The position numbers and the translations under genes are program-made. A model generated the notes under the pieces. It was given only the letters and a program-made list of their open reading frames with translations. It did no database searches and was not told where the DNA came from. From assembly GCF_947497045.1 (NCBI RefSeq), contig NZ_CANMEU010000012.1:1-64000 (forward strand): 64,000 nucleotides of DNA, written 5' to 3'. The stretch comes from an uncultured Tateyamaria sp. (GTDB lineage Bacteria > Pseudomonadota > Alphaproteobacteria > Rhodobacterales > Rhodobacteraceae). Shown here piece by piece: positions 47,098-56,667 of the stretch. Numbering within the stretch: position 1 is the first letter of the stretch; each line of letters opens with the position of its first letter.

Positions 47098-47261
47098 TAT
47101 TCAGCCGTCCTACCTGTCGCTATCACTCTTGATATCAATTCAAGATTGCCTTCGACCAGAAATCATTGAAAGCAAGAGTAATAAGTTTAACCCCTTAAAG
47201 AAGGCCGTGTAAGACCCCTAAGATAGAGCTTTGATACATGTTGAGCAAATCGTTGAAACAC

Positions 47262-48086
47262 CTAATTTTGCTTCCTCACATTGTTAAAAAGGATCGAGAG
47301 ACCTTCTTCGTATTCCACGAACTTAAATAATTCTCTGATACTTGATAAATCAAAATACCCTAGATTTTCCACTTCGGTCAGACTCATCTCAGCTGGATTA
47401 AAGTCGTTTCGTTTCGCCCGCCAAAGCACAGTATTCGGCTTATATGCCGGGTTTTCAGGATCGTGCAGCGTCAAGTATCGTAGATTAGGGAAAAAATTGT
47501 GGATCACCGGGATTATTTTGAACACATCGCCCGTCCAAGCGCTCCCTTTTAGACCATGCTCTTCTCGTGCAGCAATTGCAAGATCTTGCGTCGCCAGCGA
47601 ACTGAAGAAGTCTCCGGGTACCGTATCATCTATCACGATAACACCCCCGTCATTTAGGACCTGCAGAGCAGCGCAAAGATCCCGGAAGCATTGTTCAAAG
47701 GTGTGTAATCCGTCAAGGAAAATGAGGTCGTATGTCTTGTCGCAAGGGCCAGAAAAGTAGGCATCTGACGTCATCGGAAAAAACCGCACGATATCGCTTT
47801 CAAACTCGGGCGTTTCGAAAAGAAAATTTGGGTCTACTGCATCACGATAGCTCACCTCAATCGCTTTAAATGTGATACCCAGTTGCACGCCAACTTCCAG
47901 ATAATCTGTGAACCCGAAGTGATCTGCAATTCTATTGAGCAACCTACTCGACTGCGCAGGATCTTGCGGCGGCTTTCGCGACGAACGCGCCGACGATTGG
48001 GCCTCTCTCTCGGCGTCGTCTTGTGTCACAGCCACATCTTTCTTGTCTTTTTTTGTAGAGCGCTTCGTGGGTCTAAACAGTTTCAT
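47262..48086 (-). CDS. Class I SAM methyltransferase (Methyltransf_24-like)
   Basis: 274 residues. A Lys/Arg/Ser-rich N-terminal ~45 residues precedes a Rossmann domain with YLEVGVQLGITFKAI, YDLIFLDGLHTFEQC and GGVIVIDDTVPGD, the pattern of methyltransferases of the cephalosporin-hydroxylase/Methyltransf_24 type found in glycan clusters. The substrate is unknown. It has its own AAGGACAA ribosome binding site and a 164-base gap from the AsnB gene in the same direction. Confidence 0.75.
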   Translation of the reverse strand: MKLFRPTKRSTKKDKKDVAVTQDDAEREAQSSARSSRKPPQDPAQSSRLLNRIADHFGFTDYLEVGVQLGITFKAIEVSYRDAVDPNFLFETPEFESDIVRFFPMTSDAYFSGPCDKTYDLIFLDGLHTFEQCFRDLCAALQVLNDGGVIVIDDTVPGDFFSSLATQDLAIAAREEHGLKGSAWTGDVFKIIPVIHNFFPNLRYLTLHDPENPAYKPNTVLWRAKRNDFNPAEMSLTEVENLGYFDLSSIRELFKFVEYEEGLSILFNNVRKQN

Positions 48087-48225
48087 TTATTGTCCTTGAC
48101 AACCTTCATGGTGGGGCCGATCCTGCGGCAGGATTGAAGAAACACGTACGCTGCCGTAACATCCTGAAATGTATATTTCCACAGCAATAGAAGCGCAACT
48201 GAGCAAGTAGGAAATCTGGATAACC

Positions 48226-49470
48226 TTGGTCGTGTATACATGCGTTTTTGGGGGATACGATATCCCAATACTTCCGAATCCCCAAGACTCGAAAGTGGAT
48301 TTCATATGCTTTACAGACAACCCAAACTTGCCGCCTAACGGCTGGAAAATTGTGCACCTGAATAGCGACGAGGAAGTTTGTGCAAGCTCAACTCGAAGCT
48401 CTCGGTTAGCAAAAATTTTACCACACAGGTTTTTGGAACGCTACGACAGCAGCATCTACATTGATGCCAATCTAAAGGTCAAAGGACCGCTGCAGAGCTT
48501 GTTTGCCCAGCTTGACAAAGCATCGTTGATTTTCTTTGAGCATCCAGAGGGTCGTCGTGACATTTACTCAGAAGTCGATATTTGCATCAAGATAAACAAA
48601 GACGATCCCGAAAAGTTGCTGGAACAGGCTGCGCGATATAAAGCGTTGGGTTTCGACGGGCGCGCTTCGGACGGTGATGCTCCGATCCCAGCAGGTATGG
48701 TAATATTGAGACGTCACAACGAACCAACCGTTGTCGAAGCCATGGAAAAATGGTGGTCAGAATATTTGGCTGGCTCGCTCCGTGATCAAATCAGCCTCCC
48801 CTTTGCACTCCGTCAAACCGGTGCGGAGTTCAACCTCATCCAAGACAACGTGCGCGACAACGAATGGTTCGAATGGCAACCTCACTATAAGAAGTGCGCA
48901 CTTAAGAAACTTTCGGCGGCATACGAGCGGGCCGATGCAATTATTCTCCACGCGCCGGGTGCCGAGCAAGTTGCGAAGCATCTAGTCTCCGATAAATTAC
49001 TTCCAGGGTCCAGAAGGCATGTGCGGCTTTTGAACTCTATTTTCCGGCCGCCCAAAAATTCCATTCTGTTTGATACAAACACTTTTGGAGTTTCTCCGCA
49101 TGGCACGTCTGGTATTGAAATGGCGGCGGCAAATTGTCTTTTGAGAAAGCCGGTCGCGCTCCTTTGTGACGATCCCGAGCTACACGAGAAACATGCCATA
49201 GAAAACGCGATTTCAACTGGTGCCATTTTTCAGAATACATCCGAAGTACTAATATCCAATGCCTACGGCACCTCGCGTCGGATCTTATTTGAGGAGTCTG
49301 TCAAAGCTTTTTTAACCACCCATCCGGGTCCTAAAGCGATCCTCCGAGCCGAGGATATTGAATGTGGGAATCTAACTGAACTTTTGACGTGGTTTCATGC
49401 TCAGAAAAGAGCCACATGGCCAGTCAGAGTTAGGTCAATGATCCGGTCCAAGAGTTCGTCAATTCATTGA
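48226..49470 (+). CDS. DUF616/TOD1-like glycosyltransferase
   Basis: 414 residues. The N-terminal VYTCVFGGYD and the later SSRLAKILPHRFLERYDSSIYIDANLKVKG match the DUF616 (TOD1/MUCI70 glycosyltransferase-like) family, with IDAN as its metal-site region. The C-terminal half holds a second, non-conserved region (from ~residue 275). The start is TTG 48226 or GTG 48232; neither is strong. It ends 6 bases from the end of a convergent methyltransferase gene. Confidence 0.75.
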   Translation: MVVYTCVFGGYDIPILPNPQDSKVDFICFTDNPNLPPNGWKIVHLNSDEEVCASSTRSSRLAKILPHRFLERYDSSIYIDANLKVKGPLQSLFAQLDKASLIFFEHPEGRRDIYSEVDICIKINKDDPEKLLEQAARYKALGFDGRASDGDAPIPAGMVILRRHNEPTVVEAMEKWWSEYLAGSLRDQISLPFALRQTGAEFNLIQDNVRDNEWFEWQPHYKKCALKKLSAAYERADAIILHAPGAEQVAKHLVSDKLLPGSRRHVRLLNSIFRPPKNSILFDTNTFGVSPHGTSGIEMAAANCLLRKPVALLCDDPELHEKHAIENAISTGAIFQNTSEVLISNAYGTSRRILFEESVKAFLTTHPGPKAILRAEDIECGNLTELLTWFHAQKRATWPVRVRSMIRSKSSSIH

Positions 49471-49476
49471 TACCCA

Positions 49477-50235
49477 TCAAGATGGGCGGAAGCGCGATCG
49501 CAGATCACTGAGGCTCAACGGATCGCCACTGTCAAATAAGACCTTAGTCCACTTCGTTTTCTTTTCGATCTGCCGAAGAAGCTGAGGGTCATCCTTTAGA
49601 AGAATGATAGCGCCAATCTGACGGTAAACAGGTTGCTTGAATTTGAGCTTCCGCTTCGAGCCATGTTTCGCAACATCGTAGTCGTGCTGGTCGCGGGGGG
49701 ACGAAACAGGGTGTACAGCAAGATCGGAACTGTCCTTGATCAAGGTCTTGGAATAGATGCGCCACCTCGCTGCATTCGTCATTTTTACCAATACGCGGTA
49801 GATCTCCAAGGATGTCATCGCATTCGGATGACCGGTCCAGTCTGACCAATAGAGCTTCAAGCCGTTCTCAAAAAGGTAACCATCGCTATCGAACCACGGC
49901 TGACGGATAAAAACAAAATCGGTAGCAGCTTCACAGGCTGCCGCTATGCACCTCTCAGCGAGATCAATACTGGGTAGATGCTCCAAAAAATCTACCATTG
50001 TCACAAAACGTGTGCAATTAGGCTGTGTGATGAGATCTGTGACGTCTCCAACAACCGCATCAAACCCTGCGTCAATAGTCTGTTCTACCTTTCGTTCATC
50101 TACATCAACGCCGATCCCTTTCGTTCCACCAAGTAGCCTATGACCCAGGGCCAGTGACCCACCCTTGCTGCAACCGAAATCGATGTAATCATATTGTCCG
50201 TTTCGAAGAACCGCATCAAAGTCACTTTGCGCCAT
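49477..50235 (-). CDS. Class I SAM-dependent methyltransferase
   Basis: 252 residues from ATG 50235. YDYIDFGCSKGGSLALG is the SAM-binding loop, followed by GIGVDVDERKVEQ and FVTMVDFLEHLPSI. It probably acts on the same glycan or its precursor; the substrate is not readable. A longer start at 50268 would encroach on the divergent promoter region and lacks a better site. Confidence 0.75.
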   Translation of the reverse strand: MAQSDFDAVLRNGQYDYIDFGCSKGGSLALGHRLLGGTKGIGVDVDERKVEQTIDAGFDAVVGDVTDLITQPNCTRFVTMVDFLEHLPSIDLAERCIAAACEAATDFVFIRQPWFDSDGYLFENGLKLYWSDWTGHPNAMTSLEIYRVLVKMTNAARWRIYSKTLIKDSSDLAVHPVSSPRDQHDYDVAKHGSKRKLKFKQPVYRQIGAIILLKDDPQLLRQIEKKTKWTKVLFDSGDPLSLSDLRSRFRPS

Positions 50236-50307
50236 AATAACCACCCATCCTACGCTACACGACGTCACTTATTCTACTCGCGCTCGTCGTTGACAAGCCC
50301 CTAAGCG

Positions 50308-50369
50308 CCCATAAACACCGAGCTTGAATGCGCTGGTTTCCGCGCTCGGATACTCCAGGTGTTTATGGG
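50308..50369. promoter_or_regulatory. Long inverted repeat between divergent glycan genes
   Basis: CCCATAAACACC (50308-50319) and GGTGTTTATGGG (50358-50369) form a perfect 12-bp inverted repeat 38 bases apart, with an inner CGAGC/GCTCG pair. It lies between the methyltransferase (leftward) and the DUF616-type glycosyltransferase (rightward). It may be a two-site operator or an mRNA hairpin. The same core, GGTGTTTAT, recurs in the hairpin at 56310. Confidence 0.5.
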
Positions 50370-50431
50370 ATTGATTTCCGTGTAGGCCAGCAGATAAGAC
50401 TGCAAGACACAACCAAGGGGTGCCACGATAC

Positions 50432-51562
50432 ATGGGACTGTCGCAATCATTCCGCCGACGCTTGAAAATCGTTAAAGGTGAATCTTTTTCGAGGGCAGTG
50501 GAAATTTTCTTTGCAGGCAGAAAAAAACGTCGCGCTTTTGAGTTCCAGAAATTTGGACACTACCTGACCGGAGACGATCTGACCCCAGGTGGAACAGTTT
50601 TATGGTCGGAAACAGACGTCATACACGGCAGCCTTGACATCGACTGGTACGCTCATTCGCATGGGATTGATGGCGGGGCAAAGGAATGCCTAGATCACTA
50701 CCTTGTCGAAGGCCGAAAACGTGCCTTAGCTCCGAACAGCGCTCTTGCAGGCACAGATGGAAAAACTCTTTCGGCTTGGGGTTTGGAATTTCTGGTGCGG
50801 TGTGGTGTTATGATTGGCGACACCGGAGAAAAATATCTTTCGCCTGGTGACGAAAGGGCAATTGATCCTTTCAGGATTTCTAATCCAGGTGGCAAGAAGT
50901 TCGCCGTCGTAACCTCCATTTTCGGCGATTATGACAAGCTCATGCCAGTCGACAGTAATTGGTCAGACACCGCGGATTTCTTCTTGTTTTCCGACCGGTA
51001 CTTTGATGCTTCCAAGACTTGGCAGCATGTTCATTCCCCTTATCATCATGTCGATCCGCGTCGAAGAGCACGTTTTGTCAAGCTGAATCTGCCGGTTTTT
51101 TTTCACGCTTACGAATGGGTAATCTGGATAGATGCCAATATGCTGCTTTGCCATAACCCTCAGGCTGTAGTCGAGGGAGTAGCAGATACACCTTTTGATT
51201 TTGCAACTTTCAGACACTCAAGTCGAAATAGCATAATGGCGGAGGCCGCGGCATGTGTTCACCTTGGGAAGGAGAACTTAAAAGATCTGTCGGAACATTT
51301 CGCGCGTATCGACATCTCCTCCCGGGAACCAGGTAAAAAACTTTTCGAGACAATGGCCATGGTGTTGCGTCCTTCTTCACCGGCGGTGCAGAAACTATTT
51401 ACTAAATGGTGGGGGCTTTTGCTGAGGGGGTCGAAACGAGATCAACTATCTTTGCCTATTGCATTGGCAGACGTCCCCGAGATTCAGTTCGAGCAATTTT
51501 CAGATACTATCGATAATTCGACTGACTTTTTCCGGGCAAAACATTCTTCGAAAGCGAACTAA
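50432..51562 (+). CDS. DUF616-type glycosyltransferase
   Basis: 376 residues. The second half has the family marks: KFAVVTSIFGDYDKLMPV, DFFLFSD, ARFVKLN and YEWVIWIDANMLL, with SKRDQLSLPIAL near the end. The first ~165 residues are a separate region with WYAHSHGIDGGAKECLDHYL, often seen attached to glycosyltransferases of this type. The start is the ATG at 50432 (AGGGG 11 bases upstream) or the GTG at 50420. It is followed 5 bases later by a GT2 gene, so they form a pair. Confidence 0.78.
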   Translation: MGLSQSFRRRLKIVKGESFSRAVEIFFAGRKKRRAFEFQKFGHYLTGDDLTPGGTVLWSETDVIHGSLDIDWYAHSHGIDGGAKECLDHYLVEGRKRALAPNSALAGTDGKTLSAWGLEFLVRCGVMIGDTGEKYLSPGDERAIDPFRISNPGGKKFAVVTSIFGDYDKLMPVDSNWSDTADFFLFSDRYFDASKTWQHVHSPYHHVDPRRRARFVKLNLPVFFHAYEWVIWIDANMLLCHNPQAVVEGVADTPFDFATFRHSSRNSIMAEAAACVHLGKENLKDLSEHFARIDISSREPGKKLFETMAMVLRPSSPAVQKLFTKWWGLLLRGSKRDQLSLPIALADVPEIQFEQFSDTIDNSTDFFRAKHSSKAN

Positions 51563-51567
51563 TTCTC

Positions 51568-52455
51568 ATGGATAGTGCAAAAAGCAGACCTCCAGTGGAT
51601 GTTGTTGTGTGTGTGCACAATAGTTTTGAGGACGTGAAGTTGTGCTTAACTTCTGTCTTAAATACGCTTTCCGCCGATGATCGAATGATCATCGTCGACG
51701 ACGGATCAGACACCGAAACTAAAGATCTATGCGAGGCCGTGAAGGCAGGTAACGAAGATTGCGTTATCCTGATCCGGCACGAAAAGGGAAACGGCTTTTG
51801 CAAAGCTGCGAATGTTGGTATGCGCAGAAGCAATCATGAGACAATCATTCTCCTAAATAGCGATACCATTGTTGTAGGCGACTGGATCGACAGATTACAC
51901 GCGTGTCTGAACGTCAACGTTCGAGTTGGCATCGCCGGGCCGCTTTCCAATGCAGGAGGATGGCAGTCCATTCCTTACCTGCCCGGACCAAATGCAGCGC
52001 CCAATATTGTGAAATCAGATTTCGACACCTTGGGAGAGATAAACGCATTCTGTGCAGATTTCGCCTCGCAATTCAATTATCCTGTCGTCGATCAAGTGAA
52101 CGGTTTTTGTCTTGCACTCAAGAAGTCCGTCTTGGATACCGTTGGCTACTTCGACGAAATACGTTTTCCCCAAGGCTACGGCGAGGAAAACGACCTCAAC
52201 CTGCGCGCACAGGAAGCCGGTTTTCTGTGTGCTGTAGCTGTCGATTGTTTCGTCTATCATGCGAAGACTAAAAGTTATTCATCCGAACAGAGGTTGCGGC
52301 TTTCCGCCAATGGCCAAGCGCAACTTCACGAATTGTACGGCCCGCAACGGATTAAGGATGCCGTGCATGGCACGCAACGAAACCCTGTACTAGTCGAAGT
52401 GCGAAAAATGGCCATGGACATGTTTGAGACAAAAGCTTGGACCGTCACACCCTGA
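51568..52455 (+). CDS. Family 2 glycosyltransferase (rhamnosyl/glycosyl type)
   Basis: 295 residues. PPVDVVVCVHNSFEDVKLCLTSVLNTL, MIIVDDGSD and ETIILLNSDTIVVGDW give the GT-A fold with the DxD-like NSD site, and INGFCLALKKSVLD... with YGEENDLNLRAQEAG is the usual acceptor-side block. It acts in the cytoplasm on a lipid-linked or protein acceptor. It is the last rightward gene of the island and converges on the ABC exporter gene. Confidence 0.85.
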   Translation: MDSAKSRPPVDVVVCVHNSFEDVKLCLTSVLNTLSADDRMIIVDDGSDTETKDLCEAVKAGNEDCVILIRHEKGNGFCKAANVGMRRSNHETIILLNSDTIVVGDWIDRLHACLNVNVRVGIAGPLSNAGGWQSIPYLPGPNAAPNIVKSDFDTLGEINAFCADFASQFNYPVVDQVNGFCLALKKSVLDTVGYFDEIRFPQGYGEENDLNLRAQEAGFLCAVAVDCFVYHAKTKSYSSEQRLRLSANGQAQLHELYGPQRIKDAVHGTQRNPVLVEVRKMAMDMFETKAWTVTP

Positions 52456-52537
52456 TAACGCTAATTCAGAGACAGTAGCGTGCACTCGACAGCACGAACC
52501 AGAAAACTGAATTGGACAACGTCGCATTTTGTAAGAC

Positions 52538-54313
52538 TTACGACTCTTCTTCCACACCCGCGGTGAACTGATGATCATAAAGTTCACGAAAGAGTCCGTT
52601 TCGTTCGAGAAGTTCGCTGACGTCACCCTGTTCAGCCACCCGCCCGCTGTCGATAACAACAATCTTGTCTGCATTCATGATCGTAGAGAGCCTATGCGCG
52701 ATCAGAACGGTCGTTCTGCCTTCCGTCAGCCGATCAAGGGCTTGCTTAATGAGTACTTCCGAACCCGAATCCAACGCGCTCGTAGCTTCGTCCATCAACA
52801 GAATCGGACTTTGGCGAAGTAAGGCCCGAGCGATGGAAATCCGTTGCCTCTGCCCACCCGAGAGATGCGCGCCGTTCTCACCAACCCGTGTATCATAACC
52901 GGCCTCAAAACCCATGATGAAATCATGCGCATTGGCGGCCTTCGCGGCATCAAAGACCTGCTCTTCTGTTGCGTCTTTCAAACCCATCGCGATGTTGGTA
53001 ATTATCGATCCATCGAACAAGAATGTGTCCTGACCGACAAAAGCAATCTGTTGCCTTAGGGAACTGAAAGTCACGTCCCGCAAATCGGTGCCACCAATTG
53101 TGATTGAGCCACTCGTCGGATCATAGAGCCGCATAATCAAGTTGATGATGGTTGATTTGCCTCCGCCAGAAGGCCCAACAAGCGCAGTGGTTTTACCAGC
53201 TTCGAACGTAATATTCAGATTTTTGATGACCGAATTTGCATCCTGATACTCAAAGTCGACATTTTGAAATTCGACACTCTGCGTCGCGGTCGTAAGGGCA
53301 ATTGCATCAGGCTTTTCAGTGACTTCAACTGGGCGGTCAAGGACCTGATACATCATGTCAACCATACGCATCCCAGTTTCAATGTTCACACGCATCTTGG
53401 CCAGTCGTTTTGCGGGTTCGTACGCCATCAGGACAGCCGTGATGAATGACATCAACTGCCCGGCGGATGTCGGCGACTGCCCGAAAAACGACAGGGTACT
53501 CAATGCGACGACGCTCGCAATTGCGAAACCTGCCAGTGTTTCCATCAAGGGGCTTGTAGCAGCTTCCAACCTTCTGATCGCGTTTCGCTTCTTTTCGACA
53601 TCACGCACAGCCCTGTCCATTCGGTCATAAACACTTTCTTCCAGATCAAAGGCTTTCACCACACGGATACCCGCAGATGTTTCTTGGATAATCTTCATGA
53701 TTTCCGCCTGACCTGTCATCTCGGACGCCATGATATCTCTTACGTAGCTGAGGATCTTGCGGACGCCTAGTATCGCAATCGGCCCAAAAATCAGCGAGAA
53801 GAGAGAGAGGAATGGCTGCTGGTAGAACATAACGAAAATCAAACCAACCAAGGTCAGAAAATCACGGGCGAAGCCTGTCACAATCGTGTCGATTACTCTG
53901 CGCGCGCCCTGTGCGGACATCGTTACGCGCATCAGCAGATCTGACGAGTTTCCCTTGTTGAAAAAGGATACACTATGCTTGAGGATATTTGAGTATAGCT
54001 TTCGTTGTTGATGGGCGACGATGCTATTCCCGGCTTTTCCAAGCCAGACCATCTGAACGTATGTCGCTAACCCCTTTACTGTGAAGATGGCTGCAACCGC
54101 GGTCGCGACGCCCAGGACCTGTGCTCTATTACCACTCTCCATCATCGAATTGATAATGTCCTTCATGATCCAGGCAGTCAGCGCCGAGGTGACGGCGATA
54201 ATAATCATGGCCACAATGGCTATCGAATAATTCAGCGCCTGCTTACGAACGTTTTCACGCAGCAATCTGACAAGGCTTTTGCTGGTCAGTTGGCTTATCA
54301 ACTTCTTGAACAT
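52538..54313 (-). CDS. MsbA-like ABC exporter (fused permease/ATPase)
   Basis: 591 residues from the ATG at 54313 (MFKKLISQL). Six membrane helices (~residues 25-310) are followed by an ATPase domain with Walker A GPSGGGKST, signature LSGGQRQRISIAR and Walker B ILLMDEATSALDSG. It is of the lipid A/MsbA type and probably flips a lipid-linked glycan or lipid across the inner membrane. A longer reading upstream (to 54421) would enter the IS30 relic and is rejected. It converges with the GT2 gene and closes the glycan island. Confidence 0.9.
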   Translation of the reverse strand: MFKKLISQLTSKSLVRLLRENVRKQALNYSIAIVAMIIIAVTSALTAWIMKDIINSMMESGNRAQVLGVATAVAAIFTVKGLATYVQMVWLGKAGNSIVAHQQRKLYSNILKHSVSFFNKGNSSDLLMRVTMSAQGARRVIDTIVTGFARDFLTLVGLIFVMFYQQPFLSLFSLIFGPIAILGVRKILSYVRDIMASEMTGQAEIMKIIQETSAGIRVVKAFDLEESVYDRMDRAVRDVEKKRNAIRRLEAATSPLMETLAGFAIASVVALSTLSFFGQSPTSAGQLMSFITAVLMAYEPAKRLAKMRVNIETGMRMVDMMYQVLDRPVEVTEKPDAIALTTATQSVEFQNVDFEYQDANSVIKNLNITFEAGKTTALVGPSGGGKSTIINLIMRLYDPTSGSITIGGTDLRDVTFSSLRQQIAFVGQDTFLFDGSIITNIAMGLKDATEEQVFDAAKAANAHDFIMGFEAGYDTRVGENGAHLSGGQRQRISIARALLRQSPILLMDEATSALDSGSEVLIKQALDRLTEGRTTVLIAHRLSTIMNADKIVVIDSGRVAEQGDVSELLERNGLFRELYDHQFTAGVEEES

Positions 54314-54439
54314 GTTCGTTCCGTCTTGTTTGGATATTCGTTGCGCGCCTTCACCGAATACTGTCGAAGAGCGTGCCCTGCAAGGTAGCCTGGTTTGTTG
54401 CAGGCTATGCGTTGAACCCATTTTGTGTGAGCGATACCT

Positions 54440-54843
54440 GAACCGCGACTCTCGTTCGTGTCAGGGTAGGGGGATCGGGTCATCTCTTCCATCATCTTTT
54501 CGCAGAACACTTCGGCGGGTGTCCTCGATCCGAGGGATTTCGGGTTGTGTTGTTGAAGCGATGGCAGACGGTTTTGATGCCCTGATCCGTGCATCGCCGG
54601 ATGTCGCGGTTGCGCTGCCGGGCAAACCGATCTGCGGCGAGCAACTGGGCTTTCATCCCGTAGTAGCCCGTTCAGATACGGCAGCTTATCATCCGTAAAA
54701 AAGCCCCGTTTGATATCGCGGTAGATGGTCGAGGCGTCACGGACTAACCGATCTGCAATCTCGGCAATCGGCATTTTGGCCTCAAGCCACTTTGCTAACT
54801 TGCGCCGTTCTTCCAGTCTCAGGTGAGAGTAGTGGGTTCCCAT
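54440..54843 (-). pseudogene. IS30-family transposase relic B
   Basis: The N-terminal HTH is intact (MGTHYSHLRLEERRKLAKWLEAK, IADRLVRDASTIYRDIKRGFF). After PYLNGLL, most of the protein is missing; then NTTRNPSDRG in one frame and SLGSRTPAEVFCEKMMEEMTRSP in another give the IS30 C-terminus. It is dead. It shares with relic A the direction and the plan of an N-terminus joined to a C-terminus. The remaining bases to 54971 hold no further feature. Confidence 0.78.
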
Positions 54844-54971
54844 TCTTCATACTCCATGCAAAGCTCTGTTTTAATACAGAATTCGCACTTCGTTTGTGAA
54901 TCCACCCCGGTATATTCCAAAATCCTATAAGGTTTGTTATGTGAAATAATGCAGCGTAAATTCGATGTTCA

Positions 54972-56180
54972 TCACTGCTCGAATGTCAGTGTCACTGTGA
55001 TCAAGTCGCCCGGTTGAATTGCGACATCATCCTGCGCCGCATTCTCGATCACCTGCCCGTCAGATCGGGTGATCGTGACATTAACAGCGGGGCCACCCTC
55101 ATCTACCACAAATCCCGCGTTCAGTGATTGCAGCTCTTCCAAAACCCCGACCATCTCCGCGCTGACCTGCGTGTGCCGGGCCAGCACATCACTCAAGTCA
55201 TCAAGCCGCTCGAGATCGACCTTGGTGAACATCTCTTCAAGCTGGAACTCTATTTGACCAACTTCCCGCTCAAGGCTCGCAAGCTCACCAGCGGTTTCCA
55301 ATCGACGGGTTGAAGCGGCCAGCCACGCGCGGCGGGCCGATGCAAGGCGGTCGACAGGTACCAACCCGTTATCGCGCAATTTGGTCAGGCGATCATATTC
55401 ACCCTTATCGACCTCTTCACCTTCCATCTCTCGGGACAGTTGGTCTTGAAGGATCTTGATTTCACGTTCGACCGCGGCCTTTGAATTGCGCAGAAACGCG
55501 CTTTCGATGATGGCGGAACTTTGCTGTGCGGACAGGATCGACGTCTCTACATCCGAAACGGTTGCATCGGAATTATCAGCGCCGGCAACGGCATCACCCT
55601 CCGGGGTAACCGGCGCGCTCAGCCGCGCAATCTTTGTCTCAAGAGTGTCAATTTCAGCCTGCAAAGCGCGCGCGCGGGTGCGCAATTGCATGATCCGTGG
55701 GGTCATGTCCTGATCCAGCGCCAGTGGTGTTCCCACACCACCTGACAGGCCAATTACCCGCAACACTGTCAAACCGGGCAGAAAGTCGAAAGAGCCGGGC
55801 ACGCGCACATCGCCAATCACATAGATCGGGACATAGCTGTCCACCTCGACCGAAATATCATCCGCATTGATGGCAAACAGCGCCTCGTCCCCGTTGATCC
55901 CTCTTTGCGTGAAAATCTTGCGGCTCATCTGTCCTGCGATCAGGTCCTCTCCGTTCGCCAATGTCATGCCTGCAACCATGATACGGCCCGCCAGCGGCAA
56001 CGAAATCTCGCCGCTGCCTTCGATGCGCACGAGGCGATCAAGGTTGGGCAAACCCGCAACCCGCACATCAAGCACATCACCGGGTTGCAGCAGATATTCA
56101 TCAGCCGCCAAAGCCGTGGATGGGCCGAGGCCAGAGAGGAAAAATATCAGGAATGACCAGAGGGAGAGAATACGCTTCAT
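54972..56180 (-). CDS. Polysaccharide export protein (OPX/Wza/ExoF-like)
   Basis: 402 residues from ATG 56180, chosen because it starts a signal peptide (MKRILSLWSFLIFFLSGLG, cleavage after STALAA). The Poly_export domain follows (YLLQPGDVLDVRVAGLPNLDR), then an SLBB-like section (VPIYVIGDVRVPGSFDFLPGLTVLRVIGLSGG), and a long coiled coil (~residues 180-340). This order resembles ExoF of rhizobial succinoglycan systems: a periplasmic/outer membrane part of the capsule or exopolysaccharide channel. No lipobox Cys is seen. It stands alone leftward. Confidence 0.85.
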   Translation of the reverse strand: MKRILSLWSFLIFFLSGLGPSTALAADEYLLQPGDVLDVRVAGLPNLDRLVRIEGSGEISLPLAGRIMVAGMTLANGEDLIAGQMSRKIFTQRGINGDEALFAINADDISVEVDSYVPIYVIGDVRVPGSFDFLPGLTVLRVIGLSGGVGTPLALDQDMTPRIMQLRTRARALQAEIDTLETKIARLSAPVTPEGDAVAGADNSDATVSDVETSILSAQQSSAIIESAFLRNSKAAVEREIKILQDQLSREMEGEEVDKGEYDRLTKLRDNGLVPVDRLASARRAWLAASTRRLETAGELASLEREVGQIEFQLEEMFTKVDLERLDDLSDVLARHTQVSAEMVGVLEELQSLNAGFVVDEGGPAVNVTITRSDGQVIENAAQDDVAIQPGDLITVTLTFEQ

Positions 56181-56309
56181 GCCTAAAAGACTGGAGCAGA
56201 TATTTCGGAAACACAAGTTGTGCCCGCGCAGAATAAGACGGATGCGCGCGAGGGTCCCGCTTGGATCGGCAATGTGTCGCCGTCCCTTTCCATAAGCTTT
56301 TAAGATGGC

Positions 56310-56335
56310 AAACACCCTGCGTGCTCAGGGTGTTT
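56310..56335. promoter_or_regulatory. Hairpin upstream of the OPX gene
   Basis: A perfect 10-bp stem, AAACACCCTG / CAGGGTGTTT, with a 6-base loop lies 130 bases upstream of the OPX start, in a 487-base spacer (56181-56667) with no other recognised gene. It may be an operator, attenuator or bidirectional terminator. It shares the GGTGTTTAT-type half with the inverted repeat at 50308. Confidence 0.45.
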
Positions 56336-56667
56336 ATAAATCTCACATCACCTTTTTAGAACACTATGTGCATCAGCGTATCATTCGCGTTTTTATCCAC
56401 CTCAATGGAGTTCGGAGGATGAAGATAAAGCGACTCACTTGGGTGGGATCCGACCGGTATGGCTGACAAACGCAGTTACGTAGTTCACGACCATCGCCCA
56501 CGTACCGGTAGATAATTTCGCATTCCGTGGTCGGACACATTATCTACTCAACAGGCGAAAACCCGGTAGGAATGCCTGCGAAGCGCACCACGAGAATTAT
56601 TATCCTAGAATAGCACTCGCCCGAAAAATCGCAGTTTCAACCCGTATGGAAGCTACCGACAGTGAAC

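Noticed and set aside
54314-54421. A 36-residue N-terminal extension of the ABC exporter
   Set aside because: It comes from the junction with the IS30 relic, and the natural start MFKKLISQL at 54313 gives a normal MsbA-type N-terminus.
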